Source: Caldithrix abyssi DSM 13497
GTDB taxonomy: Bacteria > Calditrichota > Calditrichia > Calditrichales > Calditrichaceae
Reading direction: 5' to 3'
Length of the DNA stretch: 64,000 bases
NCBI RefSeq assembly: GCF_001886815.1
Contig: NZ_CP018099.1
Coordinates: forward strand, 1,114,501 to 1,178,500
Part shown: positions 53,521-63,676 of the stretch, piece by piece
How the letters are laid out: each line of letters starts with the position of its first letter
Position numbering within the stretch: position 1 is the stretch's first letter
The notes under the pieces: generated by a model
What the model was told of the DNA's origin: nothing
The model's input: the letters and a program-made list of their open reading frames with translations, nothing else
Database searches by the model: none
Program-made: the position numbers and the translations under genes

Positions 53521-56055
53521 ATGAAGCGCTTTTTTTACCTTTCCCTGTTAATTTTATTGCTTCCTGCATTTTTGCTGGCAGAAACAAACCTGCTGAAAAA
53601 TGCAGACCTGGAAACTCGGGAGCCGGGTTTCTGGAATCGCGTTAATGACGATGGTACGCATGCCATCTGGGCTTCGGATACGGCTGCCAGCAATCCCTGG
53701 AATACGGACCTGCCCAGCGAATATTCTTTTAAGATCACCAAGGACGCGGCCAGCAGCGATGTGATTGGCTGGAAGAGTTTGAATAATGCCGATCGTTATT
53801 GGAATCGCGCAACCACGGAGGGGGCCAATAAGCTTTACAATGTTAGCTTTTATGTAAAGACGGAGGGCGTTAATACCAATCCTGCGACGATGGATGAGAA
53901 GATTTACGTTCGTTATTCTTTTCTGGCGGGCGGTAGTTTGATCGCAGAGAAGGTAATGGAAGTGGATCAGAGTGTTGCCAGTAAGCCGTGGCACAAAGTT
54001 GAAGACGCTATTTACGTGGGCGGCGCTCCGGAAGAGATTTACATTGAACTGTTGATGGGTAAAGACGCCACGGGTACGGTGTGGTTTGACAACATTTATT
54101 GTAATGTGGCTGATGGCTGGGCCATGGGCGTATTTAACGGCGATGCAGAGACGCCGGAAGGCTGGCTGCACTGGACTTCCAGCAGCAAAATTGGTTATGC
54201 CAATGTAGTGGATTCGGTGGCGCATAGCGGCGTTTATAGCGTATTGTTAAAAGAAGAAGATACCGATGACGATGAAATGGTCTTTTATAGTCAGCCCGTA
54301 CCCGCCCAGGCCGGCAAATGGTATAAAATTGGCGTTTGGGTAAAAACCGAAGGCGTTAATACCGACACCATGTGGTATCCGAGCAATGTGGTGCCAGATC
54401 GCGATGTAGATCGTGTGGCGATCAATTTCTTTTTTCACAAAGCGCCCATCGAAACCGATTGGAATCTGGTCGGTGGCGATCAGTTCTTTTACATTGATCA
54501 ACGAATCGGCCATGAAAACAGCGAATGGATTCATTATGTGGCGGTGGCCAAAGCTCCGGAAGAAGCGGCCGGTGTAAGCATGCGCGCACGTTTTAACCCA
54601 TTTGCTACCGGGAAAGTTTACTGGGATGATTTCTCTATTGAAGAGCTGGAAGTATTGCCTAATGTTATTGCTAATCCCAGCGTTGAAACTCGGGAGCCGG
54701 GTTTCTGGAATCGCGTTAATGACGATGGCACGCATGCCATCTGGGCTTCGGATACGGCTGCCAGCAATCCCTGGAATACGGACCTGCCCAGCGAATATTC
54801 TTTTAAGATCACCAAGGACGCGGCCAGCAGCGATGTGATTGGCTGGAAGAGTTTGAATAATGCCGATCGTTATTGGAATCGCGCAACCACGGAGGGCGCC
54901 AACAAGCTTTACAATGTTAGCTTTTATGTAAAGACGGAGGGCGTTAATACCAATCCTGCGACGATGGATGAGAAGATTTACGTTCGTTATTCTTTTCTGG
55001 CGGGCGGTAGTTTGATCGCAGAGAAGATAATGGAAGTTGATCAGAGCGTTGCCAGTAAGCCGTGGCACAAAGTTGAAGACGCCATTTACGTGGGCGGCGC
55101 TCCGGAAGAGATTTACATTGAACTGTTGATGGGTAAAGACGCCACCGGCACGGTGTGGTTTGACAACATTTATTGTAATGTGGCAGATGGCTGGGCCATG
55201 GGCGTATTTAACGGCAGCGCGGAGACGCCGGAAGGCTGGCTGCACTGGACTTCTACCAGTAAAATTGGTTATGCCAATGTAGTGGATTCGGTAGCGCATA
55301 GCGGAACGTACTCAGTAAGGCTGGAAGAAAAAGACAACGAAGACGATGAAATGGTCTTCTACTCTATTCCTCAACCTGCCGAAACCGGCAAATGGTACAT
55401 GATCAGCGCCTGGGTCAAAAACGTAGGCGTTAATACCGATACCGTATGGTATCCGACCAATGTACTTCCCGATCGTGAAATCGATCGAATTGCCATTAAT
55501 TTCTTTTACCATAAAGCGCCCATCGAAACCGATTGGAATCTGGTTGGCGGCGATCAGTTCTTCTATGTTGATCAGCGCGCCGGAAAAGAAAATCTGGACT
55601 GGACGCTGTATTCCGTGCTTTCTCAGGCGCCTGAAGAGGCGGCCGGCGTAAGCATGCGCGCCCGTTACAATCCTTTTGCAACCGGCGTAACTTACTGGGA
55701 TGATTTCGCCATTCAGGAAGTGGTGCCGCTGACAGTGGATATTGACGATCCTTCAAAAACGCTGCCGGTGATTGCCACCGATTACAATCTGTCGAACAAC
55801 TATCCCAATCCCTTCAATCCGACGACTGTAATCGAATACACAGTGCCCAAAGCCGGTAAGGTAACCATTGCCATCTACGATGTGCTGGGCCGCAAGGTGC
55901 GTACTCTGGTCGATCAGGATATGATGCCAGGTACTTACACCGCCATGTGGGATGGAACCAATGATGCCGGCCATAGAGTGACCTCCGGCGTTTACTTTTA
56001 TCAACTGAACGCTGAAAATGCAGTGATTACCAAGAAGATGACATTCATGAAATAG
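53521..56055 (+). CDS. Secreted protein of duplicated carbohydrate-binding-like modules with T9SS sorting domain
   Basis: 844 residues with a signal peptide (FFYLSLLILLLPAFLLAE). Two ~358-residue units follow, each with two galactose-binding-like (CBM4/9-like) beta-sandwiches: an A module (TREPGFWNRVNDDGTHAIWA to TGTVWFDNIYC) and a B module (GWLHWTS, GKWYKIGVWVKTEGVN, VYWDDFSI). A1 and A2 are almost identical; B1 and B2 have diverged. The C terminus is a classic sorting domain: NYPNPFNPTTVIEYTVP, VTIAIYDVLGRKVRTLV, GVYFYQL, KKMTFMK. No catalytic domain is apparent, so it probably binds glycan at the cell surface. ATG at 53521 with AGGAGGG just upstream; a strong terminator follows the stop. 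Confidence 0.85.
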   Translation: MKRFFYLSLLILLLPAFLLAETNLLKNADLETREPGFWNRVNDDGTHAIWASDTAASNPWNTDLPSEYSFKITKDAASSDVIGWKSLNNADRYWNRATTEGANKLYNVSFYVKTEGVNTNPATMDEKIYVRYSFLAGGSLIAEKVMEVDQSVASKPWHKVEDAIYVGGAPEEIYIELLMGKDATGTVWFDNIYCNVADGWAMGVFNGDAETPEGWLHWTSSSKIGYANVVDSVAHSGVYSVLLKEEDTDDDEMVFYSQPVPAQAGKWYKIGVWVKTEGVNTDTMWYPSNVVPDRDVDRVAINFFFHKAPIETDWNLVGGDQFFYIDQRIGHENSEWIHYVAVAKAPEEAAGVSMRARFNPFATGKVYWDDFSIEELEVLPNVIANPSVETREPGFWNRVNDDGTHAIWASDTAASNPWNTDLPSEYSFKITKDAASSDVIGWKSLNNADRYWNRATTEGANKLYNVSFYVKTEGVNTNPATMDEKIYVRYSFLAGGSLIAEKIMEVDQSVASKPWHKVEDAIYVGGAPEEIYIELLMGKDATGTVWFDNIYCNVADGWAMGVFNGSAETPEGWLHWTSTSKIGYANVVDSVAHSGTYSVRLEEKDNEDDEMVFYSIPQPAETGKWYMISAWVKNVGVNTDTVWYPTNVLPDREIDRIAINFFYHKAPIETDWNLVGGDQFFYVDQRAGKENLDWTLYSVLSQAPEEAAGVSMRARYNPFATGVTYWDDFAIQEVVPLTVDIDDPSKTLPVIATDYNLSNNYPNPFNPTTVIEYTVPKAGKVTIAIYDVLGRKVRTLVDQDMMPGTYTAMWDGTNDAGHRVTSGVYFYQLNAENAVITKKMTFMK
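53611..55310 (+). repeat. Intragenic direct repeat, 1074-bp period, partly homogenised
   Basis: The segment 53611-54236 recurs at 54685-55310 with about 20 scattered, mostly synonymous differences by my count. It starts abruptly at GAAACTCGGGAGCCGGGTTT. The remainder of each 1074-bp unit (54237-54684 and 55311 onward) is much more diverged in both bases and protein. Confidence 0.9.
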
Positions 56056-56062
56056 CATTTGT

Positions 56063-56101
56063 ACCGGAGCGGAACGACCAATCGTTCTGCTCCGGTTTTT
56101 A
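56063..56101 (+). terminator. Rho-independent terminator
   Basis: Stem ACCGGAGCGGAACGA (56063-56077), loop CCAA, TCGTTCTGCTCCGGT (56082-56096), then a T run. It begins 8 bp after the stop of the 53521 gene and separates it from the TonB-receptor gene. The 218 bp from 56102 to 56319 hold no gene. Confidence 0.92.
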
Positions 56102-56319
56102 TTTTATGTTTGGCCGGAAGTGTAAACCGCAGAAATGTGATTTACATTTTTAAACAAGGCGATGGCCAGGTCGTTCTCGAGAAGGCCAAAAAAATTTTAA
56201 ACAGAATGAATTCGGGAATGACGGGAAAAAAGTAAAGAAATTGAAAAATGGCAAGCAGAAAGCAGATAACGCTTCCTGTAAACCGATCACCATAATCCAT
56301 TTATTTCACGGAGGTTTAA

Positions 56320-59010
56320 ATGCGTTCCCTCCTGAAATTCGTTTCAATCGTTTTATGCCTATTGGGCGCTGTTGAGTTCATTCAGGCTGGAACAACGGGG
56401 AAAATTGTAGGTCGGGTAACCGATGCCGCAACCGGCGAAGGGTTGCCGGGCGTAAATGTATTTCTGGAAAACACCACCTTTGGCGCCGCCACGGATATGG
56501 ACGGCAATTTTATGATCATTGGCGTGCCGCCGGGCACTTACACCCTGGTGGCTTCTTATGTCAGCTATCGGGAAGTGCGTGTAACCGGCGTTCAGGTTAA
56601 CATCGACAAAACGCGGCGCGTTGATGTGAAACTGGAGCCCGCCACTCTTGAGCTGGAAGAGGCCATTGTGGTGGAGGCCGATCGACCTTTGTTCCGCAAA
56701 GATTTAACATCCACCGAGTCGTCCATCGGTCGCGAAACCATCGAGGCTTTGCCTGTTGAAGATTTGAGCGAAGTAATTAATCTACAGGCCGGCGTGGTAA
56801 ACGGACATTTTCGCGGCGGGCGTGTGGGCGAGGTCATGTACATGATCAACGGCATTCCCATGAACGATGTGTATTCCGGCACTTACGCTCTGGAAGTGGA
56901 AAATAATTCCATTCAGGAATTGAACGTCATAAGCGGGACTTTTAATGCCGAATACGGTCAGGCCATGTCTGGCGTGGTCAATGTTGTGACTAAAGAAGGC
57001 GGCACTAAACCGGAGTTAAATGTTTCGGTGTATAGCGGCGGCTATTTGACCGCGCATGATGACATCTTCTGGCAAAAGGATTTTAATCCCATTTACGACG
57101 TACAATTCACCGCAGGCGGGCCGTTTCCGTTTACAGGCAATAAATTGCGCTATTTTATGAGCGGACGCTGGAATAAGGATCCGGGCTACATCTATGGCCG
57201 TAAAGTCTTTTTACCCACCGACCACACCAGCGATTTTTTACTTAAAGATGTGCCGGAAGAACGTCAGTTTATGAGCCACGGCAAAATGTACCAGTTTTCC
57301 GAAGAATTGGCGCGAAAATTAATCGATGAGGCGCAGGCCGTATCGATGAATCCCATGGAACGGTACAGCGGCAACCTAAAACTTACCTACCAGCTGACCA
57401 ATGTGGACAAGATCAATGTAGAAACCATGTACCAGCGTCGCGCCTGGCGCCAGTACGACCACCGCTTTCGTCTCAATCCGGATGGCGATTATCGCTACAA
57501 GCAGTGGACCATAAACGCCTCGCTGACCTGGAAGCACGTGTTCAGCAATCGTACTTTTATGGATGTGTATTTTTCCTATTTTTACACCAATTTTAAACAA
57601 CATGTGTATGAAGATCCTTACGATCCGCGTTATGTGGTAAAAGAGCGACTGCAGGATACCGGCGCCAATGCCTTTGTTAGCGGCGGTCAGCAAATGTGGC
57701 ATTTTGATCGTTCGACTCTGACCCATTTGTTTAAATCGGATTTAACCAGCCAGATCAATTACCATCACCAGATTAAGATGGGCGTGGAAGCCAAACGGCA
57801 CCGTTTATGGCTTCACGAGTTCGAAATTTTGCCCGATCAGGAAAATCGAATCGCGCCGTTAACCAGTTTTCAGAATAATAAATACGTGCACTATCCAGTT
57901 GAGTTTTCCGGCTACATTCAGGACAAAATGGAATACGAGGATTTGATCGTTAACGCCGGCGTGCGTTTTGATTACTTTGATCCGGACGGGGAAGTACCGA
58001 CCGATTTTCTGGAACCAGGGAAAGCGCCCAGGAAAAAAGCCAACAGCAGTATGCAATTCAGCCCGCGCCTGGGATTGGCCTATCCAATTTCGGCAAACGG
58101 CGCCATTCATGTTTCGTACGGCCATTTTTTCCAGACGCCCAATTATTTTTATCTGTACACCAATCCTGAGTTTGATATTGATCCGCTGCAGTCGTCGGTA
58201 GCGCCGCCGCCGCAATCTTTAAAAAACACCATCGGCAATGCCAATTTAAAGCCGCAAAAGACAACCATTTATGAAATCGGACTCCAGCAGCAAATCGGAC
58301 AGTTGTACGGAATATCCATGACGGTCTATTTTAAAGATATCCGCAATCTTTTGGGCACGCAGGTCTTTCAAACCCTGGAAGGTATTCGTTATGGGCGTTA
58401 CATTAACCGCGATTACGGATTTGTGCGCGGCTTTACGCTGGATATGGAAAAACGCTATTCTTCCGGTTTTGCGCTAAACATCGATTACACCTTTCAGGTA
58501 GCCAAAGGAAACGCCTCGGATCCCAATAATGCCTTTTTAGACGCCCAGGCTAATAAAGAAACCGTTAAACAACTGGTGCCGCTCAACTGGGATCGCAGAC
58601 ACCAGATCAATGCCGCCCTGCAGCTGGGAACGCCTTCTACCCTGATGGCCAGTGTGATTGCCCGTTACGGAACGGGAATGCCTTACACCCAGGCTTCGCG
58701 AGTCGTGCAGCCGCTGGTCGAAAACGGCGGACGCAAGCCCGACGAATTTAATGTGGACGTTTATTTGAACAAGCAGTTTAGCTTTGGAAAGTACAAATAT
58801 TCCGTGTTTGTAAAGGTGTACAATCTACTGGATCGGCTGAATGAATTGCAGGTTTTTCAGGATACGGGGCGGGCTACATATTCCACCGAGCCGCTTTATG
58901 CGGGCGGTATCCGGCCGCGTGGATTAAATACATTGGAAGATTATTACATTCACCCGGAATTTTATTCGGCGCCACGGCGCGTTCAGCTGGGCGTGCAGGT
59001 TGGCTTTTGA
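56320..59010 (+). CDS. TonB-dependent receptor with N-terminal carboxypeptidase-regulatory-like domain
   Basis: 896 residues with a signal peptide (to about 24). The CarboxypepD_reg-like domain (about 26-115; GKIVGRVTDAATGEGLPGVNVFLENT, DGNFMIIGVPPGTYTLVASYVSY) is typical of FCB receptors. The plug follows (about 125-225; VEDLSEVINLQAGVV, YMINGIPMNDVYSG, GTFNAEYGQAMSGVVNVVTKEGG). The 22-strand-type barrel ends in aromatic VQLGVQVGF. No obvious TonB box is identified. It imports or exposes a substrate too large for porins; no SusD-like partner is seen, which separates this locus from classical Bacteroidetes starch-type loci. GGAGG precedes the ATG. Confidence 0.9.
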   Translation: MRSLLKFVSIVLCLLGAVEFIQAGTTGKIVGRVTDAATGEGLPGVNVFLENTTFGAATDMDGNFMIIGVPPGTYTLVASYVSYREVRVTGVQVNIDKTRRVDVKLEPATLELEEAIVVEADRPLFRKDLTSTESSIGRETIEALPVEDLSEVINLQAGVVNGHFRGGRVGEVMYMINGIPMNDVYSGTYALEVENNSIQELNVISGTFNAEYGQAMSGVVNVVTKEGGTKPELNVSVYSGGYLTAHDDIFWQKDFNPIYDVQFTAGGPFPFTGNKLRYFMSGRWNKDPGYIYGRKVFLPTDHTSDFLLKDVPEERQFMSHGKMYQFSEELARKLIDEAQAVSMNPMERYSGNLKLTYQLTNVDKINVETMYQRRAWRQYDHRFRLNPDGDYRYKQWTINASLTWKHVFSNRTFMDVYFSYFYTNFKQHVYEDPYDPRYVVKERLQDTGANAFVSGGQQMWHFDRSTLTHLFKSDLTSQINYHHQIKMGVEAKRHRLWLHEFEILPDQENRIAPLTSFQNNKYVHYPVEFSGYIQDKMEYEDLIVNAGVRFDYFDPDGEVPTDFLEPGKAPRKKANSSMQFSPRLGLAYPISANGAIHVSYGHFFQTPNYFYLYTNPEFDIDPLQSSVAPPPQSLKNTIGNANLKPQKTTIYEIGLQQQIGQLYGISMTVYFKDIRNLLGTQVFQTLEGIRYGRYINRDYGFVRGFTLDMEKRYSSGFALNIDYTFQVAKGNASDPNNAFLDAQANKETVKQLVPLNWDRRHQINAALQLGTPSTLMASVIARYGTGMPYTQASRVVQPLVENGGRKPDEFNVDVYLNKQFSFGKYKYSVFVKVYNLLDRLNELQVFQDTGRATYSTEPLYAGGIRPRGLNTLEDYYIHPEFYSAPRRVQLGVQVGF

Positions 59011-59176
59011 GAATGAGTAAAAAAGTTAGGTGATTAGAGTGTAAGAGTCTAAAAGCCAGCAGGAACACGGATTGCAAAAAAGGCAACGTTCTGCCGCTTT
59101 ACTCTGAACTCTTATACTCTTAACAAAAAACAGTCATCGATGCTTCAATTAAAGTAAAAAAGGGGCAGATGCCGCT

Positions 59177-62100
59177 ATGTTTAAAACAAAATTGATCGTG
59201 ATTTTAACATTAATTTTAAGCACGGCTTTAATGGCGCAGCGCAAACCGGACCCGAACGTGGGCGATACAAAACTGCGCCGCATGGGTATTATGGATGGCA
59301 ACCTGGTGCGGACCGTTTACATCAACTGGGGCGAAATTGCCCACTGGCCCGATTCGCCTTCCGGCGAATGGCCAAAGGGAACCGGACATCAATACGTGGA
59401 CGGTGTGGCGCTGGTTGTGCAGGCCCGAACCATCGATGAAGACGGCAACGTCATTTATCCCATGGAAACACAGTACCGGGAGTTTGTGGACCGCGGGCCT
59501 GAAAATCAATTGTGGGGCTGGGCGCCTCTGCCTGGTTATTTCAACCCCAAAAGTACCACGCCGGCAATTAGCAATAATCCGCAATCATGGCCCAATTTCT
59601 GGCCGGACAAAGCCGACGAGGATGGCTGGGTCAATCCCAATGAAATTCCCAACGACATCGACGACGACGGCAACGGGCTGGTGGATGACCTGGTCTATTG
59701 GAATGGCTTTTTTGGAAAAGGGGTGTTCAACGCCGATCTGGAAACCTATTTTGTGTTTGACGACGATCCGGACGAGGAGTGGAATTTTTATCCCGATCCT
59801 GGCGATAAAACGCGGCGGGGACTGGGGCTGGAAGTGGCCGCGCGCTATTTTCAGTGGTCGCAGGTGCTGGCCGAAGACGTGATTTTTGCCGTCTATTTTA
59901 TTACCAACGAAGGAAAGACCACCTACGACAGCGTCTATTATTGTTTTTACATCGACTGGGGAATTGGCGGAACCGACGATTCATCGGACGATACGGGCGA
60001 TTACAACACTCTGCTCGATATCGCCTGGGCCTGGGACGGCGACGGCTTTGGAACGCCCAATAACTGGTATCCGGTTGGCGTTGCCGGATTTGCTTTTCTG
60101 GAAAGTCCAGGCATTTACGACGACGGCAAGGACAATGACGAAGACGGCCTGATCGACGAAGACCGCCTGACCAAAGGCCCGGGTGAGTGGCTGGATACCT
60201 ATCCTTATGGCGTGGATGATCCCGCTCAGTTTGAAAGGTATTTTAAAAGAGCTCCCAGGCCGCACTGGTCTAACGATGAGGACGCCGACTGGGATGGCTA
60301 TTCGGATGTCAACGGCAACGGCGTGTGGGATCCAAAAGAACCGTTAAATGACGATGTGGGCAAAGATGGGCTTGGCCCTAATGATTTTGGTTATCCCGGC
60401 CCGGATGAGGGCGAAGGCGACGGCATGCCCACGCCAGGCGAGCCAGATTTTGACTACCTGGACAAAGATGAGGCGGATCAGATCGGTTTAACCGGTTTCC
60501 GCATCTTTCCGGTTCACACCTATGAATTGTGGAATGAAAAACAAAACTGGGAGGTGTTTAAGTCGGCGCCTCCGCCCCACAGCCAGGAAGTTACCGCCAA
60601 TCTTGGAATGTTTTTCTCTTCTGGCCCGTTTCCGTTAAAAGCGGGCGACACGCAAAATTATTCCATGGCGTTGCTCTTTGGCGAGAACGCGCAGGATCTG
60701 GTGCTGACCAAAAATACCATTCAACAAATTTACAATGCCGATTATCGTTTTGCCAAACCGCCGGATAAACCGAAAATTTTGGCGGCCATTCCTGGCGACC
60801 ACAAGGTAACTTTAATCTGGGATACGCGCGCCGAACAGTCATGGGATCCGTTCTTACAGGAGTATGATTTTGAAGGCTATCGCATCTATCGAAGCACAGA
60901 ACCGCAATTTCTGGAATCGCGTTTGATCACCGATGCTTATGGCCGCCCCACGTTCGGTAAACCGATCGCCCAGTTTGATTTGAAAAACGGCATACAAGGT
61001 TTGCATCCCATCGAAGTGCAGGGGGCAAATTTTGATTTGGGTAATGATACAGGATTGCGGCATTACTATATTGACACCGACGTTAAAAACGGCCAGACGT
61101 ACTACTACGCCATCGTCAGCTATGACCGCGGCCTGATTGATACCAGCGCTACCGGCGAAATTTCAGGTATTCCGCCTTCGGAATGCACCAGTAAAATCGA
61201 TGTGGATGTGGCCGGCAACGTTACACTGGATATTAACACCGCAGTGATTACGCCCGGCGTACCACCTGCCGGAATCATCGAAGCTTCCATCGACGGCGAA
61301 ATTCAGCGCGAAACCATTGGCACCGGCCCCTTTGAAATCGAATTTGTCATTCCCGATTCCGTAAAAGACGGCCACGAGTATGCCGTGGAATTTGGAGATA
61401 CCACCTACCTGCACGATCACGGCAGTCCGTTTTATGTGGTTTACGATATTACCGATGGCCAGCGCATTCAGCTAACGGATACCATCTGGATTGACGAAAC
61501 ATCGCGATCGCCTTTGATCGACGGCATGATTCTTAATATTGCCAACGATCAGGTAGAAATTGATCAGGAACGTTCGGGATGGATTGTTGGTAATACCACC
61601 TATCGCTGGCGTGTGAATCTGGATAGACGATTCTCTGGCAATAATTTGAATATGAATTACCCGGCAGATTTTGAAATTCTCTTTTCGGACGCCATCATCG
61701 ACACCGCAGAAAACCGCCTGGGTTATCCGCCGTATCAACCCTGTAAGTTTAGAATTACCAACTTAACGGAAGGCATTAATGCCCATTTCCAGTTTATTGA
61801 GTATTACGAAAAAGATTCTACCTTGAGCCCATATTACGAATGGCAAAATGCGGATTCTATTGAGGGCGCCATGATCTGGGTCGATGATCCCAGCCCCGAT
61901 AATCCATACAAAATGCGCACCACCTGGCGTTTTTATTTTGAGGCGGACGGCACTCCGGAAGACAATGTGCCGCCTCAGCCCGGCGATCGTTTTTTGCTGG
62001 CGACCAAAAAGCCCTTCCGCACGGGAGACCGGATTGTTTTTAAGGTAAAAGGAAAAGACTACGATTTGCAAAAAGCCAAATCCGATCTGGACAAAATCGC

Positions 62101-62401
62101 CGTGGTGCCCAATCCCTATCTGGCCGCGGCCGCCTGGGAACCTAAAACGCCATTCAGAACGGGGCGCGGCGAACGGCGCATCTATTTCATTAATCTTCCT
62201 ATGGAGTGTACCATTCGCATTTACACGGTGCGCGGCTATCTGGTAGATACCATTGAGCACCGCGGAAATACAGAAACGGGTCAGGCGTCCTGGAACTTGC
62301 TTTCCAAAGATGGACAGGAAATCGCCTACGGCGTTTACATTTATCATGTGGAAGCGCCGGGCATCGGAGAAAAAGTTGGGAAATTTGCGGTGATTAAATA
62401 G
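59177..62401 (+). CDS. Large secreted protein with Asp-rich calcium-binding repeats and T9SS-like C terminus
   Basis: 1074 residues with a signal peptide (KLIVILTLILSTALMAQ). The N-terminal half has several thrombospondin-3-like Asp/Gly/Asn segments (NDIDDDGNGLVDDLVYWNG, YDDGKDNDEDGLIDED, NDEDADWDGYSDVNGNGVWD). Around 540-670 is a fibronectin-like domain (HKVTLIWDTRAEQSWDPF, YRIYRSTEPQF, YYYAIVSYDRG). The C terminus resembles a sorting domain (VVPNPYLAAAAWEP, CTIRIYTVRGYLVDTI, GVYIYHVEAPG, KFAVIK). This architecture recurs in FCB loci that pair a TonB receptor with a PorV/PorQ-like barrel, both of which flank it here. Binding target unknown. Confidence 0.82.
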   Translation: MFKTKLIVILTLILSTALMAQRKPDPNVGDTKLRRMGIMDGNLVRTVYINWGEIAHWPDSPSGEWPKGTGHQYVDGVALVVQARTIDEDGNVIYPMETQYREFVDRGPENQLWGWAPLPGYFNPKSTTPAISNNPQSWPNFWPDKADEDGWVNPNEIPNDIDDDGNGLVDDLVYWNGFFGKGVFNADLETYFVFDDDPDEEWNFYPDPGDKTRRGLGLEVAARYFQWSQVLAEDVIFAVYFITNEGKTTYDSVYYCFYIDWGIGGTDDSSDDTGDYNTLLDIAWAWDGDGFGTPNNWYPVGVAGFAFLESPGIYDDGKDNDEDGLIDEDRLTKGPGEWLDTYPYGVDDPAQFERYFKRAPRPHWSNDEDADWDGYSDVNGNGVWDPKEPLNDDVGKDGLGPNDFGYPGPDEGEGDGMPTPGEPDFDYLDKDEADQIGLTGFRIFPVHTYELWNEKQNWEVFKSAPPPHSQEVTANLGMFFSSGPFPLKAGDTQNYSMALLFGENAQDLVLTKNTIQQIYNADYRFAKPPDKPKILAAIPGDHKVTLIWDTRAEQSWDPFLQEYDFEGYRIYRSTEPQFLESRLITDAYGRPTFGKPIAQFDLKNGIQGLHPIEVQGANFDLGNDTGLRHYYIDTDVKNGQTYYYAIVSYDRGLIDTSATGEISGIPPSECTSKIDVDVAGNVTLDINTAVITPGVPPAGIIEASIDGEIQRETIGTGPFEIEFVIPDSVKDGHEYAVEFGDTTYLHDHGSPFYVVYDITDGQRIQLTDTIWIDETSRSPLIDGMILNIANDQVEIDQERSGWIVGNTTYRWRVNLDRRFSGNNLNMNYPADFEILFSDAIIDTAENRLGYPPYQPCKFRITNLTEGINAHFQFIEYYEKDSTLSPYYEWQNADSIEGAMIWVDDPSPDNPYKMRTTWRFYFEADGTPEDNVPPQPGDRFLLATKKPFRTGDRIVFKVKGKDYDLQKAKSDLDKIAVVPNPYLAAAAWEPKTPFRTGRGERRIYFINLPMECTIRIYTVRGYLVDTIEHRGNTETGQASWNLLSKDGQEIAYGVYIYHVEAPGIGEKVGKFAVIK

Positions 62402-62411
62402 TGGGTGTGCG

Positions 62412-62448
62412 GAGAGAACCGTAAAATTGCGGTTCTCTTCTCCTTTTT
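62412..62448 (+). terminator. Rho-independent terminator
   Basis: GAGAACCG (62414-62421) pairs with CGGTTCTC (62430-62437), with flanking GGA/TCC adding weaker pairs, followed by CCTTTTT. It lies 13 bp after the stop of the 59177 gene and before the barrel gene, so the latter may have its own promoter or receive read-through. Confidence 0.8.
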
Positions 62449-62486
62449 AAAGAATTGAGAAAAAACTGAAAAACAGGGTGAGTGCC

Positions 62487-63509
62487 ATGAAACAAATAAA
62501 AATTGTGCTGGCTCTTTTAATGACATGCGCTTTGTCTTACGGACAGTACTCGAAAGATGTGAGTAATGTGGGAACGACGGCGGCTCCTTTTCTGGAAATT
62601 GGCGTGGGCGCGCGCGCCATCGGTATGGGCGGCGCGTTTGTGGCCACGGCCAATGACGTGAGCGCCATGTACTGGAATCCGGCCGGCATTGCCAACTTAA
62701 AGAACATCCAGGCTATTTTTGTGCATACCAACTGGCTGGTGGACATCACGTTTGACTATGCCGGTATTGTTTTCCCGCTGTACCAGTATGGAACCATTGG
62801 CTTAAATTTGACGGCGCTGAATATGGGCGAGATGAAGGTGCGCACCATTGACCATCCGGAAGGTACGGGCGAGTTTTTCGACGCCCGCGATCTGGCGCTG
62901 GGACTGGCTTACGGTATTAAAATAACCAATCGATTTGCGCTGGGCTTCAACGTAAAATACATTTCGCAAACCATCTGGAAAGAACATGCCGCCGGTTTTG
63001 CGCTGGATATTGGCACGCTTTACGAAACGCCCTGGAAAGGCTTGCGTATCGGCGCGGCGCTTACCAATTTTGGCACGGATATGCGCATGGATGGCAACGA
63101 TCTGCTGGTGTACTACGATGTGGATCCCTACCAGTTGGGGAATAATGACCGTATCTTTGCTGAATTGAAAACGGACGCCTGGCCATTGCCCCTGAATTTT
63201 CAACTGGGAATCGCCTACGATGCGCTAATGTCCGAACAGCATCAGTTAACTCTGGAAGTGGATGCGCTACATCCCATTGATAATACAGAAAGCATTAATC
63301 TGGGAATGGAATATCAGCTGCAGGGCAAATTCTTTTTGCGCGTCGGCTACCGAAATTTGTTCCTGAAAGATTCGGAAGAGGGATTTACTCTGGGCGGCGG
63401 AATACAGCTGCCGCTGATGGGCCGCATTCAGGGCGGATTCGATTATGCCTTTGCCGATTTCGGGCGCTTGCAGGATACGCATCGTTTCACCATTTTATTG
63501 CGTTTTTGA
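62487..63509 (+). CDS. PorV/PorQ-like outer-membrane beta-barrel protein
   Basis: 340 residues from the ATG at 62487 (a GTG nine bases upstream is less likely). Signal peptide to about residue 20 (ALLMTCALSYGQ). Conserved family start: FLEIGVGARAIGMGGAFVATANDVSAMYWNPAGIANL, then alternating strands ending in FTILLRF with the terminal Phe of outer-membrane barrels. Compared with the barrel at 10914 it lacks the extra C-terminal domain. PorV-type proteins carry T9SS cargo to the attachment complex; location beside T9SS-type cargo genes suggests locus-specific export. Confidence 0.87.
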   Translation: MKQIKIVLALLMTCALSYGQYSKDVSNVGTTAAPFLEIGVGARAIGMGGAFVATANDVSAMYWNPAGIANLKNIQAIFVHTNWLVDITFDYAGIVFPLYQYGTIGLNLTALNMGEMKVRTIDHPEGTGEFFDARDLALGLAYGIKITNRFALGFNVKYISQTIWKEHAAGFALDIGTLYETPWKGLRIGAALTNFGTDMRMDGNDLLVYYDVDPYQLGNNDRIFAELKTDAWPLPLNFQLGIAYDALMSEQHQLTLEVDALHPIDNTESINLGMEYQLQGKFFLRVGYRNLFLKDSEEGFTLGGGIQLPLMGRIQGGFDYAFADFGRLQDTHRFTILLRF

Positions 63510-63676
63510 AATGAGCTCAAAGAGCAGTGTTACCGATCAATTTCGCAACAACTTCTCTTAAACTGCGTTTTATTTAACAGCATTTAGCGCAGCGGGGCTT
63601 TTAAAGTCGTTCAAATGATTTTACAGGTTTTAATAATTGGCCAGAATAAAGATTTTAAGGGGTGTGTGGGCTTACG

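Noticed and set aside
54247-55299. 350-codon open frame on the minus strand inside the repeat gene
   Set aside because: It is exactly antisense to the T9SS carbohydrate-binding-like gene, mirrors its duplication (with 53554-54225) and has no signals of its own.
56249-56265. TGGCAAGCAGAAAGCAG as a third sigma-54 site before the TonB-receptor gene
   Set aside because: GG-N10-GC spacing is present, but the -24 and -12 contexts (AAG instead of TTG) depart too far from consensus.
59600-60420. Periodic GAC/GAT-rich DNA that could suggest a tandem repeat array
   Set aside because: Explained by Asp-rich calcium-binding segments in the 1074-residue protein; spacing irregular at DNA level.
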